From Serratia symbiotica (GTDB taxonomy: Bacteria > Pseudomonadota > Gammaproteobacteria > Enterobacterales > Enterobacteriaceae): a stretch of DNA of 64,000 nt. Below, one piece after another: positions 39,212-49,983 of this stretch (positions within the stretch are counted from its first letter, which is position 1; every line of letters begins with the position of its first letter). The notes beneath the pieces are model-generated. The model was given only the letters and a program-made list of their open reading frames with translations, made no database searches and was not told where the DNA came from. The stretch lies in the NCBI RefSeq assembly GCF_000821185.2, contig NZ_CP050855.1, positions 992,001 through 1,056,000 of the forward strand, written 5' to 3'. A program made the translations under genes and the position numbers.

Positions 39212-41134
39212 ATGCGACTGTTTATTGCCGAGAAACCAAGTTTAGCGCGCGCCATTGCCGATGTGCTTCCTAAGCCGCATCGCCGTGGTGATGGCTTTAT
39301 CGCCTGTGGCAACAATGATGTGGTGACTTGGTGCATCGGTCACTTGCTGGAGCAGGCACAGCCCGATGCCTATGACAGCCGCTTTGCGCGCTGGTCGCTG
39401 GCAGATCTGCCCATTATTCCAGAAAAGTGGCGGTTGCAGCCACGTCTCTCTGTCAGCAAACAACTCAATACTATCAAAAAACTGCTGCTTGAGGCCGATG
39501 AAGTGGTGCACGCGGGCGATCCGGATCGCGAGGGGCAACTGCTGGTGGATGAGGTATTGGATTATTTGGACTTAATGCCGGAAAAACGCCAGAACGTCCG
39601 CCGTTGCCTGATTAATGACCTTAACCCGCAGGCGGTGGAACGCGCGGTTAACCGCCTGCGTGACAACCGTGATTTTATCCCACTGTGTGTATCCGCGTTG
39701 GCGCGTTCACGCGCCGATTGGCTATACGGCATCAATATGACCCGCGCCTATACCTTGCTAGGTCGCAATGCGGGCTACGATGGTGTGCTATCGGTGGGGA
39801 GGGTGCAGACACCGGTATTAGGGCTGGTGGTGCGGCGTGATGAAGAGATAGAAAACTTTGTGCCGAAGGACTTTTTTGAAGTCAGAGCGCACATTGTTAC
39901 GCCTAAGGAAGAACGCTTTGTGGCGCTGTGGCAACCCAGTGATTCATGTGAAGCCTATCAAGACGAAGAGGGGCGCTTACTGCATCGGCCGTTAGCGGAG
40001 CATGTAGTCAAGCGTATTGCTGGACAGCCAGCGCGAGTGATTTCCTATAATGATAAACGGGAATCAGAAATTGCCCCGCTGCCATTTTCGCTTTCGGCAC
40101 TGCAAATTGAAGCCGCCAAGCGTTATAACCTCAGCGCTCAGCAGGTGCTTGATGTTTGCCAACGGTTATATGAAACCTACAAGCTGATCACCTACCCGCG
40201 TTCCGATTGCCGCTACTTGCCGGAGGAACACTTCGCTGAGCGTTATGCGGTGCTAAACGCCATCAGCGTTCACCAGCCGGAAATGTACCCGCAGCCAGTG
40301 ATCGACAGTGAACGCCGCAATCGGTGTTGGAACGATAAAAAAGTGGATGCTCACCATGCCATTATTCCCACTGCTCGCGCCAGCAAAGTTAACCTCACAC
40401 AGGATGAGTTGATTGTTTACGGGTTGGTGGTTCGGCAGTATCTGATGCAGTTTTGTCCAGATGCGATGTTCCGTAAATGCGTGATTGAACTGGATATCGC
40501 TGGTGGTAAATTTGTCGCCAAAGCACGTTTTCTGGCAGAGGCTGGTTGGCGCGCGCTATTGGGCAGCAAGGAGCGCGATGAGGAGAACGAAGGGGCACCA
40601 CTGCCGGTGGTGGCGAAGGATGATGCGCTGTTATGCGAACGCGGTGAAGTGGTTGACCGGCAGACGCAACCGCCACGGCCGTTCACCGATGCCAGCTTAT
40701 TGTCGGCGATGACTGGGATTGCGCGCTTCGTGCAGGATAAAGTGCTAAAAAAAATCCTACGAGCGACCGATGGTTTAGGAACCGAAGCTACGCGGGCAGG
40801 GATCATTGAATTGCTGTTCAAGCGAGCGTTTTTGTACAAGAAGGGGCGCTATATTCACGCTAGCGAGGCGGGTCGCGCTTTGATCCACTCATTGCCGGAG
40901 ATCGCTGCACGCCCTGATATGACAGCCAACTGGGAAGCCACGCTGACGCAAATCAGTGAGAAGTCTTGCCGCTATCAGGACTTTATGCAACCGTTGGTTG
41001 GCACGTTGCAAACGTTGATTTATCAGGCCCAGCAGAGTCGAGCAAGTATGGCATTTCGTGGGTTGCCGCCGCCTTCAACGGGCAGCAAAAAACGCAGAAA
41101 AAGCGCTGGTAAGGCGCAGGAGAAGAGTAAATGA
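39212..41134 (+). CDS. topB: DNA topoisomerase III
   Basis: Type IA topoisomerase that decatenates via single-strand passage. 640 residues (E. coli 653). The TOPRIM domain has [12 protein letters not shown] and DPDREGQL. The catalytic Tyr328 is in [23 protein letters not shown] and [12 protein letters not shown] are conserved. The C-terminal basic tail ([17 protein letters not shown]) is shorter. It overlaps ynjH by 4 bp. Confidence 0.96.
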   Translation: MRLFIAEKPSLARAIADVLPKPHRRGDGFIACGNNDVVTWCIGHLLEQAQPDAYDSRFARWSLADLPIIPEKWRLQPRLSVSKQLNTIKKLLLEADEVVHAGDPDREGQLLVDEVLDYLDLMPEKRQNVRRCLINDLNPQAVERAVNRLRDNRDFIPLCVSALARSRADWLYGINMTRAYTLLGRNAGYDGVLSVGRVQTPVLGLVVRRDEEIENFVPKDFFEVRAHIVTPKEERFVALWQPSDSCEAYQDEEGRLLHRPLAEHVVKRIAGQPARVISYNDKRESEIAPLPFSLSALQIEAAKRYNLSAQQVLDVCQRLYETYKLITYPRSDCRYLPEEHFAERYAVLNAISVHQPEMYPQPVIDSERRNRCWNDKKVDAHHAIIPTARASKVNLTQDELIVYGLVVRQYLMQFCPDAMFRKCVIELDIAGGKFVAKARFLAEAGWRALLGSKERDEENEGAPLPVVAKDDALLCERGEVVDRQTQPPRPFTDASLLSAMTGIARFVQDKVLKKILRATDGLGTEATRAGIIELLFKRAFLYKKGRYIHASEAGRALIHSLPEIAARPDMTANWEATLTQISEKSCRYQDFMQPLVGTLQTLIYQAQQSRASMAFRGLPPPSTGSKKRRKSAGKAQEKSK

Positions 41135-41418
41135 AACGTGGATTACTGATGCTGGTGGTAGGCACCTGGTTGTTATCCGGTTTAGCCGTAGCCAATCGGC
41201 AAGATGTGGATGTGGTATTGCCGATTTCTCCAGATATCTGGGGCAAAAATGCGCATACCCAAGCCGCCGTTCAACCTTGCAACCGCTGTTGCATTTATCA
41301 GGATCAGAATTACTCCGAAGGGGCGGTGCTTAAAATCGACGGAGAGATGTTGCAATGCGCGCGAGATCACAACGTGGTGAGCACTCATCCCTTAATTTGG
41401 GTACGCCTGAAAAAGTGA
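41131..41418 (+). CDS. ynjH: YnjH family secreted protein (DUF1496)
   Basis: 95-residue protein with an N-terminal signal segment ([20 protein letters not shown]) and four conserved Cys (PCNRCC, MLQCAR). Function unknown, periplasmic by prediction. It overlaps the topB stop (ATGA), implying translational coupling. Confidence 0.85.
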   Translation: MKRGLLMLVVGTWLLSGLAVANRQDVDVVLPISPDIWGKNAHTQAAVQPCNRCCIYQDQNYSEGAVLKIDGEMLQCARDHNVVSTHPLIWVRLKK

Positions 41419-41500
41419 CTATGTCACTGATAAGCGGCATCGTCGGCCAAAAGCGGAACAGGCACAGCCTAATAACCCCGGCGGTTGCCGGGTCTGAATA

Positions 41501-42307
41501 TCACAGCGCAAATTCCGCCCAAACTGGCGCATGGTCGGAAGGTTTCTCCATACTGCGGATTTGGTAGTCAATGCCACTGGCGGTGCAGCGCGCCGCCAGT
41601 GTGGGGCTGGCCAGCAGCAGGTCGATGCGTAAGCCCCGGTTGTCCTCGAACCCTTTGGAACGGTAATCGAACCACGAGAACTCGTCGTTGCGTGTCGGGT
41701 TAGCGTGGCGATAGGTATCCACCAGCCCCCAATTCAGCAGACGATCCATCCATTCGCGTTCTTCCGGCAGGAAGGAGCATTTGCCGGTGCGCAGCCAACG
41801 TTTGCGGCTTTCTTCGCCGATACCAATATCAAAATCACTGTGACTGATATTCATATCACCCATTACCAATACCGGCGCATCTACCGATAGCTGCTGCTCA
41901 AGGTAAGTCTGTAAATCCTGATAGAAGCGCGCTTTGGCCGGGAATTTGATCGGATGATTGCGACTCTCTCCCTGCGGAAAATAGCCATTGATAACCGTCA
42001 GCGTACCCTGCGTAGTGACCAGATCGGCCATGATGATGCGGCGCTGTGCGTCTTCGTGATCTGTCGGGAAGCCGCGACGTACCGCCAAAGGTGGTTCTTT
42101 GGTCAGCAGTGCAACGCCGTAGTGGCCTTTTTGCCCGTGATAGAACACGTGATACCCATACTGGCTGACTTCTTCCAATGGGAACATGTCATCGTGGACT
42201 TTAGTTTCCTGCAAGCTGATAACATCAGGCTGGTGTTGTTCAATAATTGCTGCCAACTGATGTGGACGTGCGCGCAGTCCATTGATATTAAAAGAGACAA
42301 ACTTCAT
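41501..42307 (-). CDS. xthA: Exodeoxyribonuclease III
   Basis: Major AP endonuclease and 3' phosphatase of base excision repair. 268 residues as in E. coli. Metal and catalytic motifs: LQETKV (Glu34), [34 protein letters not shown] at 42307 gives [14 protein letters not shown]; the frame is open six codons further but homology favours this start. Confidence 0.97.
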   Translation of the reverse strand: MKFVSFNINGLRARPHQLAAIIEQHQPDVISLQETKVHDDMFPLEEVSQYGYHVFYHGQKGHYGVALLTKEPPLAVRRGFPTDHEDAQRRIIMADLVTTQGTLTVINGYFPQGESRNHPIKFPAKARFYQDLQTYLEQQLSVDAPVLVMGDMNISHSDFDIGIGEESRKRWLRTGKCSFLPEEREWMDRLLNWGLVDTYRHANPTRNDEFSWFDYRSKGFEDNRGLRIDLLLASPTLAARCTASGIDYQIRSMEKPSDHAPVWAEFAL

Positions 42308-42405
42308 GAGTGGTGCCGTTTTCACGAAAAAAGTGTGGCGATAGTAGCAGAGTTTGGTGGGAAATGTAACGCAGCCAGCGGCTCTGCCTCTGGCTGGCGA
42401 TGGAG

Positions 42406-42978
42406 TTATTTTGCCCAGCGATCGTATTTCTTTGGCTGATAATCGTCAAACTGACAGAGCAAGGTTTGCGGTGCTTCGCTAATATACAAAGTGTCGAGAT
42501 AATCGTGGCGCATAAATCCCTGATCGGCGACATGTCGCAGGAAGTCATTCAGCGGACGATAGAAGCCCTCTACATCCAGTAACCCCACCGGTTTGCTGTG
42601 ATAGCCAATCTGCCCCCAAGTCCAAATTTCAAACAGCTCTTCCAACGTGCCGATGCCACCCGGTAGGGCGATAAAACCGTCCGCTAGCGCTGCCATTCGG
42701 GCTTTACGGGTATGCATATCGGAAACGACTTCCAGCGTTGTCAGACCTCGGTGCGCAGTTTCTGCCTCAACCAGGCGCTCAGGGATGATGCCTATGGCTT
42801 CACCACCTGCGGCCATCACTGCATCGGCGACGATCCCCATCAAACCCTTTTTACCACCACCATAAATCAAACGTCGTCCTTGAACAGCGAGCGTCTGCCC
42901 AAGTCGGCGGGCGGTGTCGGCATAAGCAGAGTTAACGCCTTCGCTGGCACCACAAAAAACGCAGATGTTATTATGCAT
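42406..42978 (-). CDS. LOG-family protein (TIGR00730; nucleotide 5'-monophosphate nucleosidase-like)
   Basis: 190-residue Rossmann-fold protein of the LOG family, often misnamed lysine decarboxylase; members cleave N-glycosidic bonds of AMP or cytokinin riboside monophosphates. Diagnostic motifs are GGGKKGLMG and PGGIGTLEE, and MHTRKARM. The N-terminus ([13 protein letters not shown]) is typical. Neighbour of xthA and tRNA-Tyr. Substrate is not known. Confidence 0.88.
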   Translation of the reverse strand: MHNNICVFCGASEGVNSAYADTARRLGQTLAVQGRRLIYGGGKKGLMGIVADAVMAAGGEAIGIIPERLVEAETAHRGLTTLEVVSDMHTRKARMAALADGFIALPGGIGTLEELFEIWTWGQIGYHSKPVGLLDVEGFYRPLNDFLRHVADQGFMRHDYLDTLYISEAPQTLLCQFDDYQPKKYDRWAK

Positions 42979-43176
42979 GCACTTTTCCTTACGGCATTAA
43001 AGAAGCCAATGATATAACGAATTATTGGCCGGAGTTCAAGATACCGTCCCATTGAGTATTCAAAGAAATATAGAATGTCGATGGAAATTTTAGGATTGAT
43101 TTAATGGGGAACGTTCTACTAAGGAATGCTTCAATACGGCGAGCCACACTGAAAAAACTGTCGAATATTTTGAATA

Positions 43177-43261
<85 letters not shown>

Positions 43262-43403
43262 ACTAGCCTTGTTGGCAAAGCGCGGCGCATCATATCAAAT
43301 GAAGCTCAGGTGTAAAGTATCGAAATGCGGAAAATGAATCGTTTGCTGAATTTTTATTCGTAGCGGCGCATCACTGAACGAAATGCACCGCTGTATTAAA
43401 CAA

Positions 43404-44252
43404 TTATAAGATAACCGTCCGATTACCGTAGACGAATACCTGCTGAGCCAATACGTGATATAGGGCGCGGCTCAACACGTTTTTCTCTACGTCACGGCCT
43501 GCACAAATCATATCCTCGGTGGAATAGGTGTGATCAACATTAATCACATCCTGTAGGATGATTGGGCCTTCGTCGAGGTTATCGTTAACGTAGTGCGCAG
43601 TAGCACCGATGATTTTGACGCCGCGTTCGTAAGCCTGATGATAAGGGCGTGCGCCGATAAACGCTGGCAGGAATGAGTGGTGGATATTAATCACCTGATT
43701 CGGATAGTGTTGCACAAAGGCTGGCGTTAACACGCGCATATATTTGGCTAACACCACATAATCTGGTTGATATTGATCGATCTTGGCTATCATTTCAAGA
43801 TCGTGCTTTTCGCGGGTTAGCCCTTCATGGCTTACCAGGTGGAAAGGAATGTCAAAACGTTCCACCAGCGTCTGCAAGGTAGCGTGGTTGCTAATGACTG
43901 CTGCGATTTCCATTTCAAGACCACCATAGGTGCTCTTCATCAGCAAATCGCCCAGGCAATGGGCTTCTTTGGTGACCAGCACGACAATGCGGCGGCGGCC
44001 GATGTTGTTCAATTCTCGCATTGAACCTTCTGGTAGGGTGGCGTCAAGATCGGCCAACAAGGAGTTATCGTTAAAAATGCCTTCCAACTCGGTACGCATA
44101 AAGAAACGGTTAGTACGGTGGTCGACGAATTCGTTATTCTGCACAATATTGAGTTCATGCTGAGAGCAAATATGGGTGATCTTGGCGATCAGACCTTTGG
44201 CGTCTGGGCAAATGGTGCGTAAAACTTTTCTTTGTATGTTTTGGTATGGCAT
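43404..44252 (-). CDS. purU: Formyltetrahydrofolate deformylase
   Basis: Hydrolyses 10-formyl-THF to THF and formate, balancing one-carbon pools and feeding PurT. 282 residues. N-terminal ACT domain (RKVLRTICPDAKGLIAKITH), C-terminal formyltransferase domain with INIHHSFLPAFIGARPYHQA and IGATAHYVNDNLDEGPII containing catalytic Asn/His/Asp. ATG at 44252 chosen to match family length; the frame is open about 84 codons upstream. Follows tRNA-Tyr and precedes ychJ in conserved order. Confidence 0.96.
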   Translation of the reverse strand: MPYQNIQRKVLRTICPDAKGLIAKITHICSQHELNIVQNNEFVDHRTNRFFMRTELEGIFNDNSLLADLDATLPEGSMRELNNIGRRRIVVLVTKEAHCLGDLLMKSTYGGLEMEIAAVISNHATLQTLVERFDIPFHLVSHEGLTREKHDLEMIAKIDQYQPDYVVLAKYMRVLTPAFVQHYPNQVINIHHSFLPAFIGARPYHQAYERGVKIIGATAHYVNDNLDEGPIILQDVINVDHTYSTEDMICAGRDVEKNVLSRALYHVLAQQVFVYGNRTVIL

Positions 44253-44319
44253 TGGTGCAAGGGTCCGGTCTGCTAATGAACGCCCTGATGGCGTAGAGTG
44301 AAGGTAAAATGTCAGTTGG

Positions 44320-44781
44320 CTAGTGCCCGCAGCACTTCTTATATTTTTTCCCTGAACGACAGGGACACCGGGTATTTCTACCCGGTTGCGGCTTAATACC
44401 GTCGATATAATACCAGTGTTGCTCAAGGCGACAAAAACGAGAACGCTCATGCATGGTCTGATGTTCGCCGTTGCCGTCGATGAAGTGAGCGATAAATTCG
44501 ACAAAGCCTTCGTCGGTATCCATGCTCTCTGTTTCTTCCACGATCGTCAGCCCAAGCCATTTGGTGTTTTTAAAACTGTCACCAATCACAGTGCGCCATT
44601 CGTTGGCATGGCAGTCAGGATGCCAGGTAGCGATCAGATAGTCGGCGTTGTGTTTGACGTAGGCAGTGAAGCGTGAACGCATCAGTGTGCCTGGCGTTGG
44701 AGCACCCTTGGTATCGGCAATATAAAGGCCGCAGCAGGCGCTATACTCCAGTCTGCTGCCGCATGGGCATAATTCGGGCAA
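44320..44781 (-). CDS. ychJ: YchJ family SEC-C motif protein
   Basis: 153-residue cytosolic protein with zinc-binding SEC-C motifs at both ends: CPCGSRLEYSACC and CPCRSGKKYKKCC. MRSRFTAYVKHNADYLIATW is typical. The start is probably TTG (complement of 44779-44781), with TGGAG five bases upstream; no ATG fits the family N-terminus (LPELCPCGS). Function unclear, possibly metal binding or chaperone related. Confidence 0.88.
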   Translation of the reverse strand: MPELCPCGSRLEYSACCGLYIADTKGAPTPGTLMRSRFTAYVKHNADYLIATWHPDCHANEWRTVIGDSFKNTKWLGLTIVEETESMDTDEGFVEFIAHFIDGNGEHQTMHERSRFCRLEQHWYYIDGIKPQPGRNTRCPCRSGKKYKKCCGH

Positions 44782-44863
44782 AATAACTCCAGGAAAGGGG
44801 ATGCTGAAAGTGAGTTTAGCGCATATGTTACCTAACATCATTTGCGAGTGACAATCTACTCTT

Positions 44864-45008
44864 AAAGCCTATCCCAGTAGGCCTACATTGTTGCAGCCAG
44901 TTTGGACCAGGGCAGCGCGCAACAACCGGATCGTACAGGGAGTACGTGAGAATGGTGAGCGTGACTCAGGGCCAAAATGGCAAATAAAATCGCCTAATCG
45001 GAAGATTC
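44864..45008. repeat. MITE-like repeat, degenerate full-length copy
   Basis: Left end AAAGCCTATCCCAGTAGGCC, interior CAGTTTGGACCAGGGCAGCG and GCCAAAATGGCAAATAAAAT, right end CGCCTAATCGGAAGATTC. The right end has decayed. It lies just before the rssA remnant, in reverse orientation relative to the copy at 12763. Confidence 0.7.
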
Positions 45009-45050
45009 CTAGGCTTGAGTAGAAAATTCATCTGGCAAAGGGTACGCGCT

Positions 45051-45284
45051 ATGCGGCAAATTAAAATCGGGCTGGGATGGCGCATAGTGGCGTACTGATC
45101 CGCTTGCAGGCCGCTTACCGTGTTTTAATGTGGTGTGGTTTTCGCTGGATTGGCAGTTTTGTTGCCAACGATAAAAAGAGATGGTTATCAGTTCACAGGC
45201 GAAGGAAAATGTGCGTTCGGGATGTTCAAGCAAGCATAAGTGACCTTTTTGAGCCACTATTACATGATGAAAAGGATGAGGCTG
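45051..45284 (+). pseudogene. rssA: RssA (patatin-like) remnant upstream of rssB
   Basis: ATG 45051 opens MRQIKIGL, as in E. coli RssA (MRKIKIGLALGSGAARGW). About 24 bases encoding the ALGSGAAR oxyanion loop are missing. The next segment, GMAHSGVLIRLQAAY, continues in a different frame. After that similarity fades; only about 80 of 300 residues could remain. The catalytic GxSxG motif is absent. It sits exactly where rssA lies in E. coli. Confidence 0.72.
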
Positions 45285-46298
45285 ATGGCATTACCCTTGA
45301 CTCACAAGCGCGTTTTGGTCGTCGAGGACGAACAGCATTTTCGTTCTGTGCTTGTTAGTTATTTGAAATCATTGGGCGCGGAAACCAGTGAGGCGAACAA
45401 TGGCTTGCAGGCGATGAATGTGATGGATGACGTCACGCCCGACTTGATCCTCAGCGATCTTGCCATGCCGGAAATGGGCGGCATTGAATTTGTCGAAAAT
45501 TTGCGCCTACAGGGGGTACAGATCCCGGTGTTGGTTATCTCGGCAACCGATAAGATGGTCGATATTGCCAAGGTGTTGCGGCTGGGTGTTCAGGATGTAT
45601 TGCTCAAACCGTTGACTGATATGAACCGCTTGCGCGAGTCGATATTAGCCTGTTTGTACCCCAGCATGTTCACTTCTCAGGCAATTGAGGAGGCAGAACT
45701 GTTTCAAAACTGGGACGCGCTGAGTAAGCACTCTTCTGACGCCATAGAACTGCTCAGGCAACTGCAACCACCGGTACAGCAGACCATTGCGCATTGCCGG
45801 ATTAATTATCGGCAGCTTACCACTGATGAAAATCCCGGCTTGGTGCTGGATATTGCTGCTTTGTCGGATAAAGATCTGGCGTTCTATTGTCTCGATGTCA
45901 GCCGAGCGGGCGATAATGGCTTGTTAGCGGCCTTATTGTTGCGCGTATTATTTAATGGGTTGTTACAAGATCATTTAGCGAGTCAACATCACCGGTGGCC
46001 GCAAATGCCCGTATTGTTAAAGCAAATTAATCAACTATTACGTCAAGGCAAGCTCAAAGGCCAATTCCCCCTGCTGCTAGGTTATTATCACACCGAATAT
46101 AAAAAACTGATTCTGGTTTCCGCTGGGCTGAACGCCAACGTTAATACCGGAGACAATCAGATACAGTTGAGTAATGGCGTTCCGTTGGGGACGTTTGAAG
46201 CGACATATACCAATCAAATCAGCCAGCGCTGCACCGCCTGGCAGTGCCAGGTATGGGGAAGCGGTGGCAGGTTGCGGCTGATGCTGAGTGCTGAATAA
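45285..46298 (+). CDS. rssB: Regulator of RpoS, response regulator RssB
   Basis: Adaptor that delivers sigma-S to ClpXP. 337 residues as in E. coli. Receiver domain about 8-130 with phospho-acceptor Asp58 (PDLILSDLAMP) and Lys108 region (VLLKPLTD). C-terminal PP2C-like effector domain (FYCLDVSRAGDNGLLAALLL, VSAGLNANVNTG, GGRLRLMLSAE). The upstream frame is open, but ATG 45285 (MALPLTHKRVLVVEDEQ) fits homology. The normal promoter may be altered as rssA decayed. Confidence 0.95.
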   Translation: MALPLTHKRVLVVEDEQHFRSVLVSYLKSLGAETSEANNGLQAMNVMDDVTPDLILSDLAMPEMGGIEFVENLRLQGVQIPVLVISATDKMVDIAKVLRLGVQDVLLKPLTDMNRLRESILACLYPSMFTSQAIEEAELFQNWDALSKHSSDAIELLRQLQPPVQQTIAHCRINYRQLTTDENPGLVLDIAALSDKDLAFYCLDVSRAGDNGLLAALLLRVLFNGLLQDHLASQHHRWPQMPVLLKQINQLLRQGKLKGQFPLLLGYYHTEYKKLILVSAGLNANVNTGDNQIQLSNGVPLGTFEATYTNQISQRCTAWQCQVWGSGGRLRLMLSAE

Positions 46299-46484
46299 GT
46301 CAGTACCAATAGCATTTGGAAATGCGATATTCAGAACGCGTATTTTACCTCAGATTGAGTGATTGCCCTAAATTCTTTCTATTTGTGTTCGGACTAATGC
46401 TCGGTAACGATAAGCTGGTATACTCTTAAACGTTTTTGTATGGCATATAAGGCTCATAAAATGAGCATATTAAGAGGGGAAGCA

Positions 46485-47402
46485 ATGCCTGCTATAAATC
46501 GTAAAGTCAGAAAAGCGGTGATCCCGGTTGCAGGCTTGGGAACACGGATGTTGCCAGCGACTAAAGCTATCCCGAAAGAAATGTTGCCACTGGTGGACAA
46601 ACCCTTGATCCAGTACGTGGTCAATGAATGTATTGCGGCGGGGATTATCGAGATTGTGTTGGTCACCCATTCCTCTAAAAACTCAATCGAGAACCATTTC
46701 GACACCAGCTTTGAGCTGGAAGCAATACTGGAAAAACGCGTTAAGCGCCAGTTGCTGGATGAAGTTCAGTCGATTTGCCCCAAAGGCGTTACCGTTATGC
46801 AGGTACGCCAGGGGGTGGCTAAGGGATTGGGGCACGCTGTTATGTGTGCTTATCCGATGGTAGGGGATGAACCGGTCGCTGTGGTATTGCCGGACGTGAT
46901 CCTTGACGAATATAGCGCCGATCTGGGAAAAGACAATTTACACGAAATGCTGCGACGTTTCGACGCGACAGGCATCAGCCAGATTATGGTTGAACCGGTA
47001 CCACATAACGATGTCGGGAATTACGGCATAGCAGATTGCCAAGGCTATGAGTTGCAGCCAGGGGAGAGTGCTCCGATGGTCAATGTGATCGAAAAACCGA
47101 CGCTGGGCACAGCGCCTTCCAATCTGGCCATTGTTGGCCGCTATGTGTTATCCGCCAATATTTGGCCGCTACTAGCGAAAACACCTCCAGGCGCAGGCGA
47201 CGAAATCCAACTCACCGACAGCATTGAGATGCTGATGCAGCGGGAGACGGTAGAAGCTTACCATCTTAAAGGTATGAGCCATGATTGCGGCAACAAGCTG
47301 GGTTATATGCAGGCTTTCGTCCAATATGGTACGCGCCACGCTAGCCTAGGCAAAGATTTTTCTCAGTGGTTACAACGGTTGATAACCACTGCAAAGAAAT
47401 AA
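46485..47402 (+). CDS. galU: UTP-glucose-1-phosphate uridylyltransferase
   Basis: Makes UDP-glucose from UTP and glucose 1-phosphate. 305 residues. Nucleotide-binding [20 protein letters not shown], active-site segments [19 protein letters not shown] and [20 protein letters not shown] precedes the ATG at 46485; a start 15 codons upstream is less likely. Potential -10 TATACT at about 46420. Followed after 33 bp by ugd, whose enzyme uses its product. Confidence 0.97.
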   Translation: MPAINRKVRKAVIPVAGLGTRMLPATKAIPKEMLPLVDKPLIQYVVNECIAAGIIEIVLVTHSSKNSIENHFDTSFELEAILEKRVKRQLLDEVQSICPKGVTVMQVRQGVAKGLGHAVMCAYPMVGDEPVAVVLPDVILDEYSADLGKDNLHEMLRRFDATGISQIMVEPVPHNDVGNYGIADCQGYELQPGESAPMVNVIEKPTLGTAPSNLAIVGRYVLSANIWPLLAKTPPGAGDEIQLTDSIEMLMQRETVEAYHLKGMSHDCGNKLGYMQAFVQYGTRHASLGKDFSQWLQRLITTAKK

Positions 47403-47435
47403 TTTATTGATAATTTGAAGAACTAGGATTTTCCC

Positions 47436-48785
47436 ATGAAAGTTACAGTTTTTGGTATTGGCTATGTTGGTCTTGTGCAAGCAGCGGTGCTGGCTGAGGT
47501 CGGTCATGACGTTATGTGTATTGACGTTGATGAGCATAAAGTCGAAAACTTGAAAAAAGGGAATATCCCTATTTTTGAACCTGGCCTGGCACCGTTGGTG
47601 CAGCAAAACTATGAAGCTGGCCGCCTGCATTTCACCACCGACGCAAAGGCAGGCATTGCTCACGGTACTATCCAATTCATCGCCGTTGGCACACCGCCGG
47701 ACGAGGATGGTTCTGCCGATTTGCAGTACGTGACCGCCGTGGCGCGTACTATCGCCGAGCACATGACCGATCGTAAAGTTGTAGTTGACAAGTCTACCGT
47801 GCCGGTCGGCACAGCGGATAAGGTGCGTCAGGTGATGGCCACAACGTTGGAAAAACGCGGCAGCAACGTGCCGTTCGATGTGGTGTCCAACCCGGAGTTT
47901 CTGAAGGAAGGGGCTGCGGTCGCCGACTGCATGCGCCCTGAGCGCATCGTTATCGGTAGCGATAGTGAAAGCAAAGAGGTGATCGAACCTATTCGTGAAC
48001 TGTACGAGCCGTTTAACCGCAATCATGATCGTATGATAATGATGGATATCCGTAGTGCTGAATTGACCAAGTATGCCGCCAACTGCATGCTGGCGACCAA
48101 AATCAGCTTTATGAACGAAATGTCGAACTTGGCGGAAATGTTGGGTGCGGATATCGAAAAAGTGCGTCAGGGTATCGGTTCCGATTCACGTATTGGCTAT
48201 CACTTTATCTATCCAGGCTGCGGCTACGGCGGTTCCTGCTTCCCGAAAGACGTGCAGGCGCTGATCCGCACTGCGGAACACATCGGCTACCAGCCGAAGC
48301 TGTTACAGGCGGTGGAGCAGGTTAACTATCAGCAGAAATACAAGCTAAACAAGCTTATTAGCGACTACTTTGGTGAAGATCTGAAGGGTAAAACTTTCTC
48401 CCTGTGGGGGTTGGCGTTCAAGCCGAATACCGACGATATGCGTGAAGCGTCCAGCCGTGTGTTGATGGAGCAGTTATGGCAGGCTGGAGCCACGGTACAG
48501 GCTTACGATCCAGAAGCGATGCATGAGGTTCAGCGCATCTATGGTCAACGTGATGATCTCAAAGTGATGGATACTAAAGAGGCTGCGCTACAAGGTGCTG
48601 ACGCGTTGGTGATCTGTACCGAGTGGCAGAGCTTCCGCGCACCGGATTTCGATATTATCAAAGGGGCGTTAAAGCAACCGGTCATCTTTGATGGTCGCAA
48701 CTTGTTTGATCCTGAACGTCTTAAAAACCGTGGTTTTACCTATTATGCAATTGGCCGTGGCTCCTCTATTAAGCCAGTAATTTAA
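47436..48785 (+). CDS. ugd: UDP-glucose 6-dehydrogenase
   Basis: Two-step NAD-dependent oxidation of UDP-glucose to UDP-glucuronate. 449 residues, longer E. coli-unlike form (388) but typical of the Rhizobium/Pseudomonas Ugd group. Rossmann start [35 protein letters not shown], catalytic Cys268 in [13 protein letters not shown]-terminal domain [17 protein letters not shown]. Part of galU-ugd-epimerase cluster. Confidence 0.96.
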   Translation: MKVTVFGIGYVGLVQAAVLAEVGHDVMCIDVDEHKVENLKKGNIPIFEPGLAPLVQQNYEAGRLHFTTDAKAGIAHGTIQFIAVGTPPDEDGSADLQYVTAVARTIAEHMTDRKVVVDKSTVPVGTADKVRQVMATTLEKRGSNVPFDVVSNPEFLKEGAAVADCMRPERIVIGSDSESKEVIEPIRELYEPFNRNHDRMIMMDIRSAELTKYAANCMLATKISFMNEMSNLAEMLGADIEKVRQGIGSDSRIGYHFIYPGCGYGGSCFPKDVQALIRTAEHIGYQPKLLQAVEQVNYQQKYKLNKLISDYFGEDLKGKTFSLWGLAFKPNTDDMREASSRVLMEQLWQAGATVQAYDPEAMHEVQRIYGQRDDLKVMDTKEAALQGADALVICTEWQSFRAPDFDIIKGALKQPVIFDGRNLFDPERLKNRGFTYYAIGRGSSIKPVI

Positions 48786-48795
48786 GGGGGAGGGC

Positions 48796-49806
48796 ATGAA
48801 ATTCCTGGTTACAGGTGCCGCAGGATTTATTGGTTATCATGTAGCAGCGCGATTGTTGGCCGACGGGCATCAGGTTGTCGGTATCGACAATCTGAATGAT
48901 TACTATGATGTGGCTCTAAAAATGGCTCGTCTTGATCTGCTGGTTAATAAACCAAAGTTTCAGTTTATTAAATTGGATTTGGCTGACCGCGAGGGAATGG
49001 CGGCAATGTTTGCCGAGCATAACTTTCAACGGGTTATTCATCTGGCTGCTCAGGCTGGTGTGCGATACTCGCTAGAAAACCCGTTGGCCTACGCTGATGC
49101 AAATCTTATTGGCCATTTAAATGTACTGGAAGGCTGTCGTCGTAATAAAGTTGAGCATTTGTTGTATGCCTCTTCCAGTTCAGTTTATGGCCTGAATCGT
49201 AAGCTGCCATTTTCTACTGAAGATTCCGTTGATCACCCTATATCACTGTATGCGGCGACCAAGAAAGCCAATGAACTGATGTCGCATAGCTATTCCCATT
49301 TATACGGTATTCCCACCACCGGATTGCGCTTCTTTACTGTATATGGCCCTTGGGGCAGGCCAGATATGGCATTGTTCAAATTTACCAAGGCCATATTGGC
49401 GGGGGAGAGCATTGATGTATATAACCATGGCGAAATGTACCGCGATTTTACCTATATTGATGATATCACTGAAGCCATAGTGCGATTGCAAGCGATTATA
49501 CCTCAGGCGGATCCCGAATGGGTTGTGGAAGAGGGATCACCGACTACCAGTTCCGCACCTTATCATGTTTATAATATCGGTAACAACACCCCAGTAAAGC
49601 TGATGGAATATATCAGTGCGCTCGAACAGGCGTTAGGGATAACTGCGTGTAAAAATATGCTTTCGATGCAATCTGGTGACATTGTGGATACTCATGCAAA
49701 TACCGCTGAGCTTTACAACGCTATCGGTTTTGAACCGGCAACTAGCGTACAGGACGGGGTAAAACGCTTTGTAAATTGGTACCGGGAATTTTATAAATTT
49801 CAATGA
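48796..49806 (+). CDS. UDP-glucuronate 4-epimerase (NAD-dependent SDR)
   Basis: 336-residue extended SDR enzyme. NAD-binding TGAAGFIGYHVA, catalytic ASSSSVYG and Tyr152/Lys156 (SLYAATKK). VYGPWGRPDMALFKFTKAIL and YRDFTYIDDI match UDP-glucuronate 4-epimerases, producing UDP-galacturonate for LPS core or capsule. It starts 10 bp after ugd with GGGGGAGGGC upstream, so cotranscribed. Other SDR epimerases (UDP-glucose or hexosamine) are less likely given the neighbour. The IS4 element inserted beyond its end. Confidence 0.88.
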   Translation: MKFLVTGAAGFIGYHVAARLLADGHQVVGIDNLNDYYDVALKMARLDLLVNKPKFQFIKLDLADREGMAAMFAEHNFQRVIHLAAQAGVRYSLENPLAYADANLIGHLNVLEGCRRNKVEHLLYASSSSVYGLNRKLPFSTEDSVDHPISLYAATKKANELMSHSYSHLYGIPTTGLRFFTVYGPWGRPDMALFKFTKAILAGESIDVYNHGEMYRDFTYIDDITEAIVRLQAIIPQADPEWVVEEGSPTTSSAPYHVYNIGNNTPVKLMEYISALEQALGITACKNMLSMQSGDIVDTHANTAELYNAIGFEPATSVQDGVKRFVNWYREFYKFQ

Positions 49807-49983
49807 TTGAGTAGTATGCAGATGCAGGGATAATAGAGTGGCTACGGATCCTTTTTTATACCTGCAATGCAGATAATTCGCCGGAGAAACTTGATACAGT
49901 ATTTTAAGATATTTACCTAAGAAGGTAATCGTCAGTTCGGCTTATAATGTTGCAAAAAAGGCTCCCCTAAGGAGTAATGCTTG

